NCBI GenBank assembly: GCA_037576215.1
Contig: JBANDB010000010.1
Coordinates: 2,356,001 to 2,420,000, forward strand
DNA: 64,000 nt
Reading direction: 5' to 3'
Origin: Armillaria gallica
Taxonomy: Eukaryota > Basidiomycota > Agaricomycetes > Agaricales > Physalacriaceae
A program made the translations under genes and the position numbers. The notes beneath the pieces were generated by a model that was not told the DNA's origin, did not search any database, and was given only the letters and a program-made list of their open reading frames with translations. Of the stretch, positions 35,508-46,919 are shown piece by piece (positions within the stretch are counted from its first letter, which is position 1; each line of letters opens with the position of its first letter).

Positions 35508-36705
35508 ATGATCCCTGTGCTCCTCTATGTGTAGGTAATTTCGACCCAGTGTCTCTTGGTTGCCTTACTGAATTTTATTAGATCGCTATTCACGCATATT
35601 ATGGCAGTGTCCTCTCTCGTTATTACAGTTCCGACTCAGTCTCACCCCCAAGTCAATGACAGTACTTCGGTTCTTCTGACTTGGAGCTCGGATGACTCGG
35701 ATCCGTCTCATTTCTTCATTGCCGTTCGAATAATGTTCCCGCCGGATTACAATTTGACTTCATTCATACAGCCAGTGGAGAACTTCACTGCAACTTGCAA
35801 TGTATCCGTCGTTTTCCGATATGCAGGGTGCGTTCTTGTGCACTATCCGTCGTATAACTCACAAATGACTGTTTCTGTAGCCAAACCTTCATCGAAGCCA
35901 TAAAAGCCAGTCCCACACAAGCGTGAGTGGCCGTTCCCTGAGACTAGCGGGCCGTAATCTCACCGGTATCCCTCAGAGATAGCAACGTCACGTTTGCTTC
36001 AACTGATCCCTTTCAAGTAGACGAAGTGCCTAGCACCGGGTGAGTACTTTTCGTACTTCGGTCTAAGTCAGCATTATCAAATTTTGTATTCCATCGCATT
36101 CTCCAGAGTGTCTCCTGGGGGAATCTTTGCGTAAGCTGACAGGCCTCTTCCCAATTACATTTGATGATCTTTACTGGCGCTTCGTATTCAATTAGGTCCA
36201 CTTCTTCAGACTCCGGGCCTGCTCCTGTGGCCTCTGCGTAAGCCGGCGAACTTCCACCCAATTACCTACATCTAATGGACTCCGGTAGAACAGTTTCTTC
36301 AACAACCTCTCCGGGCTCGAGGTCTGCAACGGTGACCACCGCGTAAGCTGGTGAACCTCGACCTAATTACATCTGATGTATTCTGATAGGCCGGTCCCCC
36401 CAACAACTACTACAACAAGCGCCTCATCACCATCAAAACATAACTATACAGCCGCGATAATAGCTGTCACTTGCAGCACCATTCTTCTCATTCTAATTGC
36501 TGCGTCCGTTTTCATATGGCGACACCGCAAGCGCCAAAACATCCCGTGCCTGGGCACCTTCCCCACCGGCTTCGATGATGAAAGGCAACGCACCCCATCC
36601 ATGCGCTCCTTCCTCAACAACCTTGGTGGCGATGAAAGGGAACGTACAGCCTCACCAAGTGATCACTTAATCGATGTTCCACCGCCGGCATATTCGCCAT
36701 TCTGA
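35508..36705 (+). CDS. Secreted-ectodomain single-pass membrane protein, copy C (intact)
   Basis: Eight exons: 35508-35530, 35582-35827, 35881-35922, 35977-36039, 36107-36130, 36196-36237, 36289-36342 and 36390-36705, giving 269 residues with every intron in phase 2. A signal peptide (MIPVLLYV then SLFTHIMAVSSL) precedes an ectodomain with VPTQSHPQVNDSTSVLLTW, HFFIAV, sequons and one Cys. Next come SPTQADSNVTFASTDPFQVD and three short symmetric exons that build a Ser/Thr/Pro stalk. A membrane helix (AAIIAVTCSTILLILIAA), the basic cluster WRHRKRQ and a tail ending DVPPPAYSPF complete it. It is orthologous in plan to copy A (same intron positions), with more stalk exons. The function is unknown; a surface sensor or adhesin is inference. 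Confidence 0.8.
36131..36389 (+). repeat. Tandem exon-intron cassettes in the stalk of copy C
   Basis: Three introns starting GTAAGC (36131, 36238 and 36343) are similar to one another over most of their length, sharing an AATTAC-AT-TGATG-like core. They separate symmetric exons of 42 and 54 bases that encode Ser/Thr-rich stalk. The unit appears to have multiplied as intron plus exon. Confidence 0.6.
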
Positions 36706-37196
36706 CATTCAATAGCGAATGATTTTTGTCAATGGGAAACTTGAGGTTATGATGACCCTAAAAAATAGAACACCCTGCGGCCAGAGCTTTAGAATAGAAA
36801 AGACTTCTTCGGGAAAGAAGAATCTGTCACATTTTGATTCTCCACTTGTGATTGATCTCGGCGTGTCCTGTTTGTGTATCAATTCAGTTATCTTTGTGTG
36901 CCGTCGTAAAGACGAGGCTGTATGGTTTGCAGTGATGTTCTGCCCAAGTGTTGGATAACTAACATCCTGATGATACAGGAAATCTTGACCGTTGTCGCAC
37001 GATAGCGCTTCAGACGGAAAAAAAAAATCTAGCTTAGATTTGTCGCCGTTATCAAGGTTCATGCTGAGGATTAGAGGATTCGCTTCCTCTGGAAAGACTT
37101 CGGTAGTCTAATTGGTCTAAGCCAAAGACTGGGCCGGAGATCGAGGTAGAGTCGACAGCGTGCGCTTGGTTCATCCTATGACACAAATTAGTACAG
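36706..37196. other. Intergenic downstream of copy C
   Basis: No gene is recognised. A 117-codon minus-strand frame (36709-37062) is unsupported. Confidence 0.3.
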
Positions 37197-38128
37197 GATG
37201 AGATGCCTCTTGGTGTATAGAAGAAGAGGGTCTGCGGAAAGGAAATCAGTCGAGGGAAGAGAAGTATCGCAAGGCACGTACTCAGGCGGATGTTCCTCAT
37301 CAAGATCTTTGTTTCCCGTGACTGCTCTTACCTCCTTCCTTGTAGCGTGTCGACCCACTGCAGGGGAGAAAGAGCGATCTCGATTGTAAAACCTGTTAGG
37401 TATCTGTAAGAGATCAACGAATCAATACTTTAAACCAAGAAGAAAAAAGCAGGACTCGCAGACCTCTGCACAGCTTGCTCCATACCATCAATCAAGCCAC
37501 AGCTTCCTTCCTACACGCACGAATTATCTCAGACTGATTCGCTCATTCGTAGACCTTGCGAAGGACTTACCGAATTTTCAAGAGCATGATCATCCTAATC
37601 AATACGCAAAGATCTCGGGAATTTCTTGTACTAGGGGTAGCCGACTCTCAAGAGAGACAGACATATCTTCGGCGCCTCTTTGCTACTTTATAAGTGATAT
37701 TGCCGCAACCTGATGTAGCTATGACACTCACACTAGAAGTGGCTTAGGAACGATGTCTGTCACCGTATCGTTAAACAGCATTGTATGCCGGGGACGCCCG
37801 AGAGTGTGCATGCAACCGGAATCCTGAGGTCAGGTAACGCCGGCCCTTAGGAAGTGGAGGGTGCATGGACCTAGTTCTCCTTGCCATTGTGAATCTGATT
37901 CTAGCTGAAGATACGCCGAGCGCCAGGTCAGATGGCCATAATCAAGGGACCATGCATAGGTTTTGTTTTCTCCAAGGTTCGTTCCGAGATCATTGTTATT
38001 TGAATTCCGCCGGACGTCGCGTACAGCCGTAAGTCATGGGCAAGAAGTGAAGCAAGTTTGTAAAAGTCGCGGAGCCGCAGCAAGCCGGAGACGTCACGGG
38101 AGAAGATAAGACATAAAAGGAAATCAGT
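37197..38128. repeat. Duplicated block, copy 2 (with decayed gene)
   Basis: Second copy of 33575-34388, with about 130 extra bases near 37610-37765. The small gene of copy 1 is broken here: after ATGAGCGAATCAGTC comes TGA, and the intron donor reads GC. Confidence 0.75.
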
Positions 38129-38210
38129 CCTTGCCGCCACACATCAAAGACCTTCAGGCTTATGCGACTCTCATCAAGTTGCTCACTCGAAACAACGTGG
38201 ATTGATCTTC

Positions 38211-38571
38211 TACTGTACCATTTCGACCATAAGTTCATCTAACGCCTAACAGACCCCCCTGAACTGAACCAAATCCGTGTATCATAACGCCTAACAGGGG
38301 AGTCTGAACTGACATTCTGAAAAGTGCTATCTTTAGCGATGCATGTGCAAGAATCTCCAAAAGTTTTTAGTGGTCCTCATTGGGTCCTCAGGGTGTTTCG
38401 TGTTTCATTTGTCTAATTTTGTCATTCAAACAGTATACTAAGCCAATAATGACTCAATGAGCATCTGGAGCTGAACTTGGTAGACTGAATGAACTTCCAC
38501 ATAAGTCCTAACACCTCACGCAGGCCTATGAACTGACATCTGACTGAACTTATGGTTGAAATGGTACAGTA
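38211..38571. repeat. Inverted-repeat pair, possible MITE
   Basis: TACTGTACCATTTCGACCAT and following bases (38211-38237) recur inverted at 38545-38571 with a single change over 27 bp (CG on the left, CA-equivalent on the right). The interior is non-coding, with a short duplicated AACGCCTAACAG. No target duplication is certain. Confidence 0.5.
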
Positions 38572-41500
38572 TTCAAGGCCGTGCTTGATAAAGGTTTCCC
38601 TCCTGTGAGTAAGGATTCTTATCACCTGGCAGCGGGACCTTGGCCGGTTATAATATATATTCACGACAGTACAAGTCCACTGACATATTCTGAGTCCTGT
38701 GTATACAGGCTTGGTCTTATGTGGTTTTTGGGGGAGGTCCTTGGTGGCAGTGCATTTTGGTTAAGTTGGGCCTTGCCAGTGCTTTGTCATTGTCCTTACG
38801 TTGGTGCTCGGCTGGGCTTTCAGCATCATCTTTGGCTCGGCACACGGTTTCTTTTACTTAGCATTGTTGCCCTTCTGCATCATTTTTGCTTGGAAAATTT
38901 CTTTGATTAAAAGTCTATCACAGACTTGGACACCATGCTTCAACTTGAAAAAAACTTGAAATGGTATTGGAAAGACAGACCTGATTATGGTTACTCCAGG
39001 TGAGTCTCTGAAGCCCTAGCCTGAGCTTCGCCCACCATCGATCAATGTGACTCTTTCATTCTAGTCATCATCATCGCTAGGCTTGTATAAAATTTGTATA
39101 CCTATGGACATCATTCTTGTCTGATTCCATCGATCCCAAAGCCTTCTCCTCCGAGTTGACAACCAAGATGGGCCGGACCATATCTCATTTTCATGTCACC
39201 ATGCGGAGACCCATACCTGCACTGATCTCACCATGCTCTGCTCTTCCCAAACGATTTTTACGAGGAAAATAGCCTTTTTTTGGTCTGCCCCTACATCCAT
39301 GCAGTTCTCTGTCTCACATCTGGTAGAGAATAAGGCATGATGACAGAAGCATGATAGTAACTTTGCCTTGTGTACTACACTGTGCATTGATATTCTTTCA
39401 TTTGATGACAGTTTTTCTGACTCACTGTACCATAGTTTCAATTGTGTTTCTGCGTATTTTAATTTAAAAGCTCTCTACTCTTCTGTGTGCATTCTACCTG
39501 GTTGAATTGCACTAAAGAATCTGTATTTCAGCATTGTGTGCTCTTGTTCTTTGTTCCACTACTCAAAAGGAGTGCTTACTATACAACCGATTTCTGTGAT
39601 GCCCATGACTGTTTGATTGACAGCTCTGTTTGCCTTTTCTTCGGACTCTAATTGCTTCTGACCTATTTCCTATCCCACTGTTTTCAGTAGTGTAACTTGA
39701 GTCGCATGATATGTATCTCACTGTACAGACATCCACACTGTACCAGTCAGGTGCAAGGCTCTGATGACCTAGGGCCCTTGTGAAGACATTAGACCTCTGC
39801 ATGAAGCGTGAAGTGACATTCACTACCACTGGGGAAGATGTGCTGTTTTCCTTGTTGCTGGTTCTTGTTATACTGCATGGCGAGACTGACCAAGTAAGTA
39901 CTTTCTCCCTTTGTTTGGTGTCTTTTCTCAGAATTATGCAGGCCCTTTTGATAACTTCTCGCTGAGGTACAATACCTAACATATTGACCTGCAGATGGCC
40001 TGCAGCCACCAGGATGGAATAAAGTCAATGCTCACCCTTCTGAGCGCTTATCTGTCTATTCCTGTTTGTTTCTCATCATCTCACTCTAAAATCATGGCAA
40101 ACATCTAATCAAAAGAACTCATCAAGCAAGCACAACTAGACCTCAAGTCGACAGAGGTTATTGTTGAGCAAGAGCCCACAATGGCTGAATGCAATGAGCT
40201 GGACTTCTGGCTTCAGGACCAATGACATCTCTAAGGTTTGCTCAACAGTACACCTTGTCTGATGCTTGGCGGCATTCTTATTTCTGCTTCTGCATACAAT
40301 GTACACGACTCATGAAGTCCTTGGTGACCATCTTCCAATGTGGTTAGCACCTTACCACTTTTATCTAAACTCAACTGTAGGTGTGAGTATCAAGCTGCTT
40401 CCAGTGATTCTAGCAAGTTGTCAAATCATCATCGCAGAGCACACCTCCGAGCAGAGTCTTGACTTAGCGACTTTCAGTCTTTCATCACCCTCCTCAAATA
40501 CACCTTTCAAGCAAAATTGCCTGGGAACCGCAGGGGGGAGGGGGGATAGTCACTGGACTGTCAGACCTGGGTGCCAATAGTGTTCCATAAGACCACCAAT
40601 ATTTTAATAGGTCTGTAATAGTTAGACTGGTGATCGTCTGTCTAACTACCCTAGTTGTTGCAAGCAAGAAAACCCTAAAAGAAAATAGCTGGCAGTGCAC
40701 CAGGTTCGATTTCTGGATAACAGGGATTATATCAATTTGATGCTTGGTGTACTAAGTGTCTTCACAGTGTATGCTCCCTTCATGTGTAAGGATCACCCAT
40801 TTTCCGATAAACTTATGGCAGCACAGTCCAGTGGAGTTGTGAGACTAGAAGTGTTCTTTTAGGATGTCCCATCCCCTGGTCATACAGGACTTGAACCTGC
40901 CACACCCTGCGGTGGCCCACCACTTCATTTGGAAAACTATGTTTGCAATAGTGAGCTTTCCATCAGCATCTCTACTGCTGATATATCATATCTTATGCAA
41001 TGGCCAATGTAGCCTGCATTCACTCTGCATCATTTCACAATGCTCATCTGATATTGAGGCTGTGAGCTGCTGCATTCACTTCAGCCTATCTGTCCATATA
41101 ACCCTAGTCTTTCATCTATGAGCTTACCGACTGGCTCTCATGATCCCCATCATTCTGTTCTATGTGTAGGTCCAATACAGATACCTCAGTGACTATTGAA
41201 TACCTGACTTGCATTGAATAGATCACTATTCACATATATCCTGCCAGTTCCCTCTCTCATTATAACAGTTCTGACCCAGCCTCACCCACAGGTTAATGAC
41301 AGCACTTCAGTACTTCTGACATGGAGCTTGGGTGACCCACTTCATTTCTTCATTGCTGTTAAGAAGATATTCTTGTTGAATTCCAACATTATCTCATTCA
41401 TACAGCTGGCGGAGAATTTCACAGTGACTTGCAATGTATCCCTTGTCTTCAAAACTGCAGGGTGCGTCCTTGAGAACTATCCATTGTATAACCAATGAAT

Positions 41501-41632
41501 GACCTTTTCTGCAGCAAATTGTTCATTGAAGCTACAGAAGCCAGTCCTACCCAAGTGTCAGTGGTCATTTGCTGAGACTAGTAAACCATAGTCTCACAGA
41601 CAATATCTATCAGAGATGACAATGTCACTTTT
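38320..41632. other. CpG-depleted block, left part
   Basis: CpG is rare throughout while TpG and CpA are common, unlike the flanking genic DNA. No intact gene is seen; frames such as 38581-38910 and 40266-40580 are unsupported. The recognisable content is decayed copy D of the membrane-protein gene at the right end. The block continues after the inserted retroelement at 50058. Confidence 0.7.
41140..41632 (+). pseudogene. Membrane-protein gene, copy D, 5' half (CpG-decayed, split by a retroelement)
   Basis: The first exon (ATG at 41140, MIPIILFYV, GTAGGT donor), the ectodomain exon (VNDSTSVLLTWSLGDPLHFF) and the following small exons line up with copy C. Most differences are CG in C against TG or CA here. 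The sequence breaks in exon 4 at ...AATGTCACTTTT, where the chromovirus begins, and resumes at 50058 with CTTTTGCTCAAAG. Confidence 0.85.
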
Positions 41633-42034
41633 TATTAGACCTGAACTCCTATCAATGATAAACACCAGCTGTCTCGTGTTCGGGCAGTCACCGATGCGAT
41701 CGTTTATAGGTGATTCGGCTAAGTTCTTTTAGCTCTCAGCGAGGAATTAAGCGATAGATTCAGTATGGATTAAAGTTAGTTCAAGGCTGGCGTACATGCA
41801 GTGAGAACTACTACTTAAATATGAAAAGCTAGGGTCTAAACATAAGGCGTTCGTGAGTGGTCGATAACAAAGTACAAGGACTTGGAGCCGTAGCACGCCA
41901 TAGCGAAGCAGGGGTGTGGAGATGCGAGAGATAACATGGGAACGTTGCGGAGTCTCCCCTATAGATGGTGGCCCGGTCGGTCCAGTGTAAGAGATAAGAT
42001 AAGATAAAAGGAAAAAAGTGAATAAATCGTAACA
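41633..42034 (-). repeat. 3' LTR of the chromovirus (402 bp)
   Basis: Same length as the 5' LTR. The differing positions are 41677, 41849, 41915, 41926, 41983 and 41984; each lies in a CpG or a site derivable from CpG. Confidence 0.9.
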
Positions 42035-42047
42035 TTACCCCCTCCTT
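42035..42047 (-). other. Polypurine tract
   Basis: AAGGAGGGGGTAA (minus strand) abuts the 3' LTR, as expected for plus-strand DNA priming. Confidence 0.75.
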
Positions 42048-42069
42048 AAGGCAGGCATCCCGACTGCTG

Positions 42070-45000
42070 TTAAGGTATGTTCTCCGGTTCGAAGGGTGAC
42101 TTTGTCTCCGTTGAGGGGTCATCGTTTCCTCTGAATATGTCCCATAGTTCGTATAGCTCTTCCCAACTTCTGAGTTTTTTCCTGGTCCTTGGGTCGATGT
42201 GGTACTCCCACTCCTCCTTCTCATGAACGACTTGGTCCACATGTTCAGCGAGGTATTCTTCAATGAGCTCGTCTGCATACATGTCTTTCTCCCACACCCA
42301 ACTGTTTGATTCTGGTCCGTACCCCTTCCACTTGACGAAGTAGTCGGTTGCTCTCTTGGCTGGTTCACCTCGTCTCCCTCGAACATTTCGGTGCCTGCTG
42401 TCTAGGATTTTTTTGACTTCGTAGTGTTCCTCGTTGTTGATCAAATCCGGTGGCGGTGGTGGCGGTTGTTCTTGATTGGGAAATGCCAGCGGTGTGTAGG
42501 GTGTGAGCAACGTTTCATTGAAGGTAGGGTGAATCTTCCAACTGGCTGGTAACTTGAGGGTGTAGGCGGAGTCACCTTTCTTGCTCGTGATTTCGAAGGG
42601 GCCTGTTCGCTTGTCGTCAAGTTTTTTCTTTGGTCGGGGAAGGTGGAGGTTGGTTGTGTCGAGCCAAACTTTGTCGCCTATTTTATATTCATTGGCCGGG
42701 CGTCTGTTTTTGTCATATTGCGTTTTCATTTGCGACGCAGCCTTTTCGAGTGATTTTTTGGCAGATGCATGGATGTCTTGCATCTTTGAGACAAAGGTGC
42801 CGGAGGCGGGGGTTTGGAAGGGAATCGTTGGTTTTGCTCCTGGTAGAACTGGGGGATTATAGCCATAATTGATTTCGAAGGGGCTTTTGCCAGTGGCGGA
42901 ATGAGTACGATTGTTGTGAGCAAACACGGTGAGGGCGAGCCATTCTGCCCAGTCGGTTTGAAGATGGTTGACGAACATTCAGAGATATTTTTCGATTTCC
43001 TGGTTGACCCTTTCTGTTTGTCTGTCTGTCTGGGGGTGATAGGCTGTGGAGGCGTTGCCCCTGATCTGGAGGAGGTCGTAGAGGTCTTTCATAAATTTAG
43101 ACACAAATACTGTCCCCCTATCCGAGATGACAACTTGGGGCATGCCATGCTTGGCATAGACCTCGTTGCGTAGGATCTTTGCCCAGCCTTCCGACGATAG
43201 TTTGGTGGAACATGCGACTGGGATGATTTCCTTCGAGAAATGATCCACGATCACCAGGATGGCATCATGGCCATTACTTTTGGGTAAACCCATCACCATA
43301 TCTACTGAGATGTGGGTCCATGGGTGAGAAGGTATTTCGTTGGGGTGAAGCGGCGCCGCCTTTGCTTGAGTGCTGCTCTTTGTGCATTGACAAGTTTCAC
43401 AGGCTCGTACATAGGCTTTGACGTCCCTTTTTAATTTTGGCCACCAGAACCCTCGTAATACGAGTTCTTTGGTCTTTTCAATACCTGGGTGTCCAGCGGT
43501 GATATGATCATGGGATTGGGCAATGATCCTTCCTCGTAGCGTGTGGTCTCGTGGGACGTAGATCCTTCCGTCGTACCAAACAAGTCCATCCTTCATTTTC
43601 ATGCTGCAGTCATGGTTGACGGAGCCGGCGATGGCGTTGTCCCAGAGATGGGTTCTCCTGGTAGCAGCCTGTACTTCCTGGTGAGTCTCTTCGAGGGTGG
43701 GCATGATCATCGCCCGGAAGTGCTCGGGAGACAGGACGACCACTTGGTCGTTGTCGTCTTGTCCTTGGTCATGATCTGCTCGGCGAGAGAGGAGGTCAGC
43801 TTTCTTGTTGGTGGTTCCGGCTTTATGATGAAGGGTGAAATGATATTCTGCCAGCTCAGTGATCCATCAAGCCTGGCGGCGGTTCACCTTCTGGGGCTTC
43901 CGGAAATATTGGAGATTTTGGTGATCGGTCCAGATTTCAAAATCTTGGTAGGCGCCCATCAGGTAATGCCTCCATTCTTCTAGCGCGAGCATGATGGCCA
44001 GAAGTTCTTTGTCGTAAATCTTGTAGTTGCGCTCGGTAACGGAGAGAGATTTGGACAAGAATGAGACTGGTCTCCATTTGCCGTCCTGCTCCTGAGAGAG
44101 TACGGTGCCGATGGCTCCTTCACTGGCATCCGCTTCTACTCTGAACTTCCCCTCGTTTGTTGGTATAGCGAGTACGACGTCCTTGGCTAGTTGCTTCTTC
44201 AATTGTTCGAAGGCTTCCTGCTGAGCTTTGCCCCATTTCCATGCATCGTTGCCTGTCAACTGAGTCATGGGCTTCACAATTTTGCTGTAGTTTTTTATGA
44301 AGCGTCGGTAGAAGTTTGTGAATCCCAGAAACGATTGCAGCTCCTTCTTCTTGGTTGGTACCAGCCAATCGAGGATACCCTTAATTTTAACTGGGTCCAT
44401 GCGGATGCTGCCTTCGCTGATGATGACGCCTAGGTACTCCGTTTCAAGGACTTCGAACTCGCATTTTTCGGCTTTAAGGAACAGTTTGTGTCTTCGCAGG
44501 GTCGCTAGCACCTCCCATGTGATTCGCTGGTGCTCCTCTTTGGTTTTAGACATAATGAGGATGTCGTCGAGGTAAATGGTAACCTTTCCGGAGGCGATGA
44601 GGTCTTTAAAGATGTCGTTCATCATCCATTGGAAGGTGGCAGGCGAATTGGTGAGCCTGAAGAACATGACCGTCGGTTCGTACAGGCCACGGTTGGTTCT
44701 GAAGGCTGCCTTCCATTCATCCCCTGTCTTGATACGAACATTATTATACCCCCACTGAACATCCAGTTTAGGGAAGTATTTGGCGCCCCACAGTTTGTCC
44801 ATGAGTTCTGAGATTAAAGGGAGCGGGTATCAATTTTTAATCGTCATCTCGTTAAGCTTCCGATAATCCTGAACAGGTCTCAACTTTCCATCCTTTTTCT
44901 TAACGAAGAAGAATGGGGATGCCATAGGCGATTTGGAGGGCCGTATCCTTCTGCTGGCCAGATTTTCGTCCAGGAATTTGTCCAACTCCTCCTGCTCTTC

Positions 45001-46919
45001 CCGGTTGAGCGGATAGACCTTGCAGTCCAGATTGGCGTTAGCATTTGGAATGAGTTCTATGGCGTGGTCCCATGGTTTCGGTTCTGGGAGTTCATCAAAG
45101 TTTTCCTTATCGAATAAGTCTTTGAAGTCTCAGCACCATTCGGGGACCATTTCTTCAAACATTTTGGCCTTCTTGTCTGCATTCGCCTTGGCTGCCAGGT
45201 CGTTTGCTACATGCCGCATTGCCCTGATGCGAATGGCTTCTTCGAAGCTTATTGCAAGGATGGTGTCGCCTTCCTCGAGCTCCTCATCCCATTTGTCATA
45301 TGGATCGGCATCTGGTAGCGGAATCAGGGTATGGCGGCACTGGCATCGGGCAAAAATTACCTTCCTGGTTTGCCAATTGATTAGCGGGTTGTGCCTTGTC
45401 AACCAGTCGTGCCCAAGGAAGATGTCACGATCCTTCAGATCGGTGATGGCTAGATCTATGCTCTCAGCGTGATCCCTGATGACGACGCGTAATTGTGCAA
45501 AGGCGGTGATCTGCCCTGCACTATTTTTTGATCCGTCCGCATTGTATACGGTGATGGGTGCCGCTGTCGCTTGGGTAGGGATGTTATGCTTCTCGACAAA
45601 GGTTCGGTCGATGGCGCTACTGGTACAGCCACTGTCAATTAAAGCCGATGAAGCAATGTCAGTGCGGCTCCCCAGAATTTCGATCCGAACGTCAGTCATT
45701 AGGGCTTTTTCTCCCCCGCTCTGTCGGCAGATGTAGCGTCTAGGCTGTTGGAGTTCGTCCATCTGTTCCAGCGCCTGGGTGCGCATGGCTCTCCTCAAGT
45801 TGGTGACCATCTTATCGTCTACCTCCTCGACTCGTGCCTTATGGATCCAGTTCTTTAGGATCGCCCTCGCTTCTGACTCCATTTTTGCTTCCTTGACTCT
45901 GCGTAACGTCCATTCTGCTTCAAACGGTTTGAGCCATGTATACGGGACCTTCTCAGTCTTCGCGCCGGAGCCCAAGGGCTCGGTTACCGTCAACTGGGTC
46001 TCCTCAGGTATTACAGGTGGGCTTCGATTGGGTTTTTGACTTAACCGGAAGCTAGTGTCGTCTTTGGCATCAGGTACCTCTTCGACCGTTACCGGATGCC
46101 CCCTATTCACTGCCTGGGCGCTAGCAGCTTCCTCCCTGTTCTTTGGCAGAGGTTGAGCGGTCGGGGCTGTTGCGCATCCAACAGTTCTTGCTCCGTCAAG
46201 GACGCCTTCGTCGGGATTGCCCAGGGGGGTCCAGGTCCATTGACCGTTTCCCTTACCCGCAGGGGTTTCGCAAGCGTCGCATCGGCAATCAAGTTCCGCC
46301 CCTGAGCATGGCTGTACCGCGGTTCGTTGGGACCCCCTTTCTGGGGCCTCAGCCGACATGGTTCCAGCCGTTGTCTTGCTGCTGGATAGCGCTTCAGGGC
46401 TCTTGCTGCGCCTTGCCTCGTTGGACAGACTAGTGACGGCTACGCCTGGCCCGTCGTTGCGCATGACATTCGGAGATCCTTCCTCTTTCAGCCCGGTAAC
46501 GGATGCTACCTTCGCTTGTGCCAGGGCCAACAGCGGCACTGTCAACCGCTTGAGGTCTTCTGGCTCTCCGTCTGCAGTGTTCCCCTTCCCAGGGGCCGCT
46601 TCTCCAAGGGGGGCGCTACGCGCTTGTCCTCTTGCCCCATCCAGTCGCTGGTTAGGCGCTGTTATGACGGGTGACGCTATGGTAGGCATCTCTTCATCCG
46701 CTGCTTTCGCTCGTAATGACTTACTTGCTGGACGTTTAGTCGGTGAGTCGGTTCCAACATCCTGTTTCGATTCTTGCTTGGTCTCACCTTCAGTGGTTAA
46801 GTCGCAACGGGGTATATTCGAATGCGTATTGATAACTACAGAAGTACTATGAGTATTACAACCAGGCGATAAGGGCACACCCGATGAAACCAAGTCCTTC
46901 ACCGAGTCAGTTGAATCGT
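42070..46919 (-). pseudogene. Chromovirus pol: protease, RT, RNase H, integrase, chromodomain
   Basis: It lies in the -1 frame relative to gag. The protease has ALIDSGCTSS. The reverse transcriptase has YLDD (about 44570), and RNase H has VEADASEGAIG. The integrase has the zinc-binding segment HDHITAGHPG...CETCQC and catalytic-core motifs (SVDMVMGLP, VISDRGTVF). The C-terminus carries a chromodomain (YEVKKILDSR, YFVKWKGYGPESNSWVWE) that can target insertion to chromatin marks. Stops TGA at 45130-45132, 44830-44832, 43867-43869 and 42979-42981 all replace expected Arg codons (EWC-R-DFKDLF, KN-R-YPLP, RQA-R-WITEL, KYL-R-MFVNH). The terminal stop at 42070 is natural. No classical slippery heptamer was seen at the junction. 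Confidence 0.9.

Noticed and set aside
38581..38910. 109-codon hydrophobic frame in the CpG-poor block
   Set aside because: Composition bias (T- and G-rich from CpG decay) explains the hydrophobic residues; no start context or homology.
41829..42386. 185-codon minus-strand frame across the 3' LTR and pol end
   Set aside because: It is an out-of-frame shadow of the chromodomain region running into the LTR.
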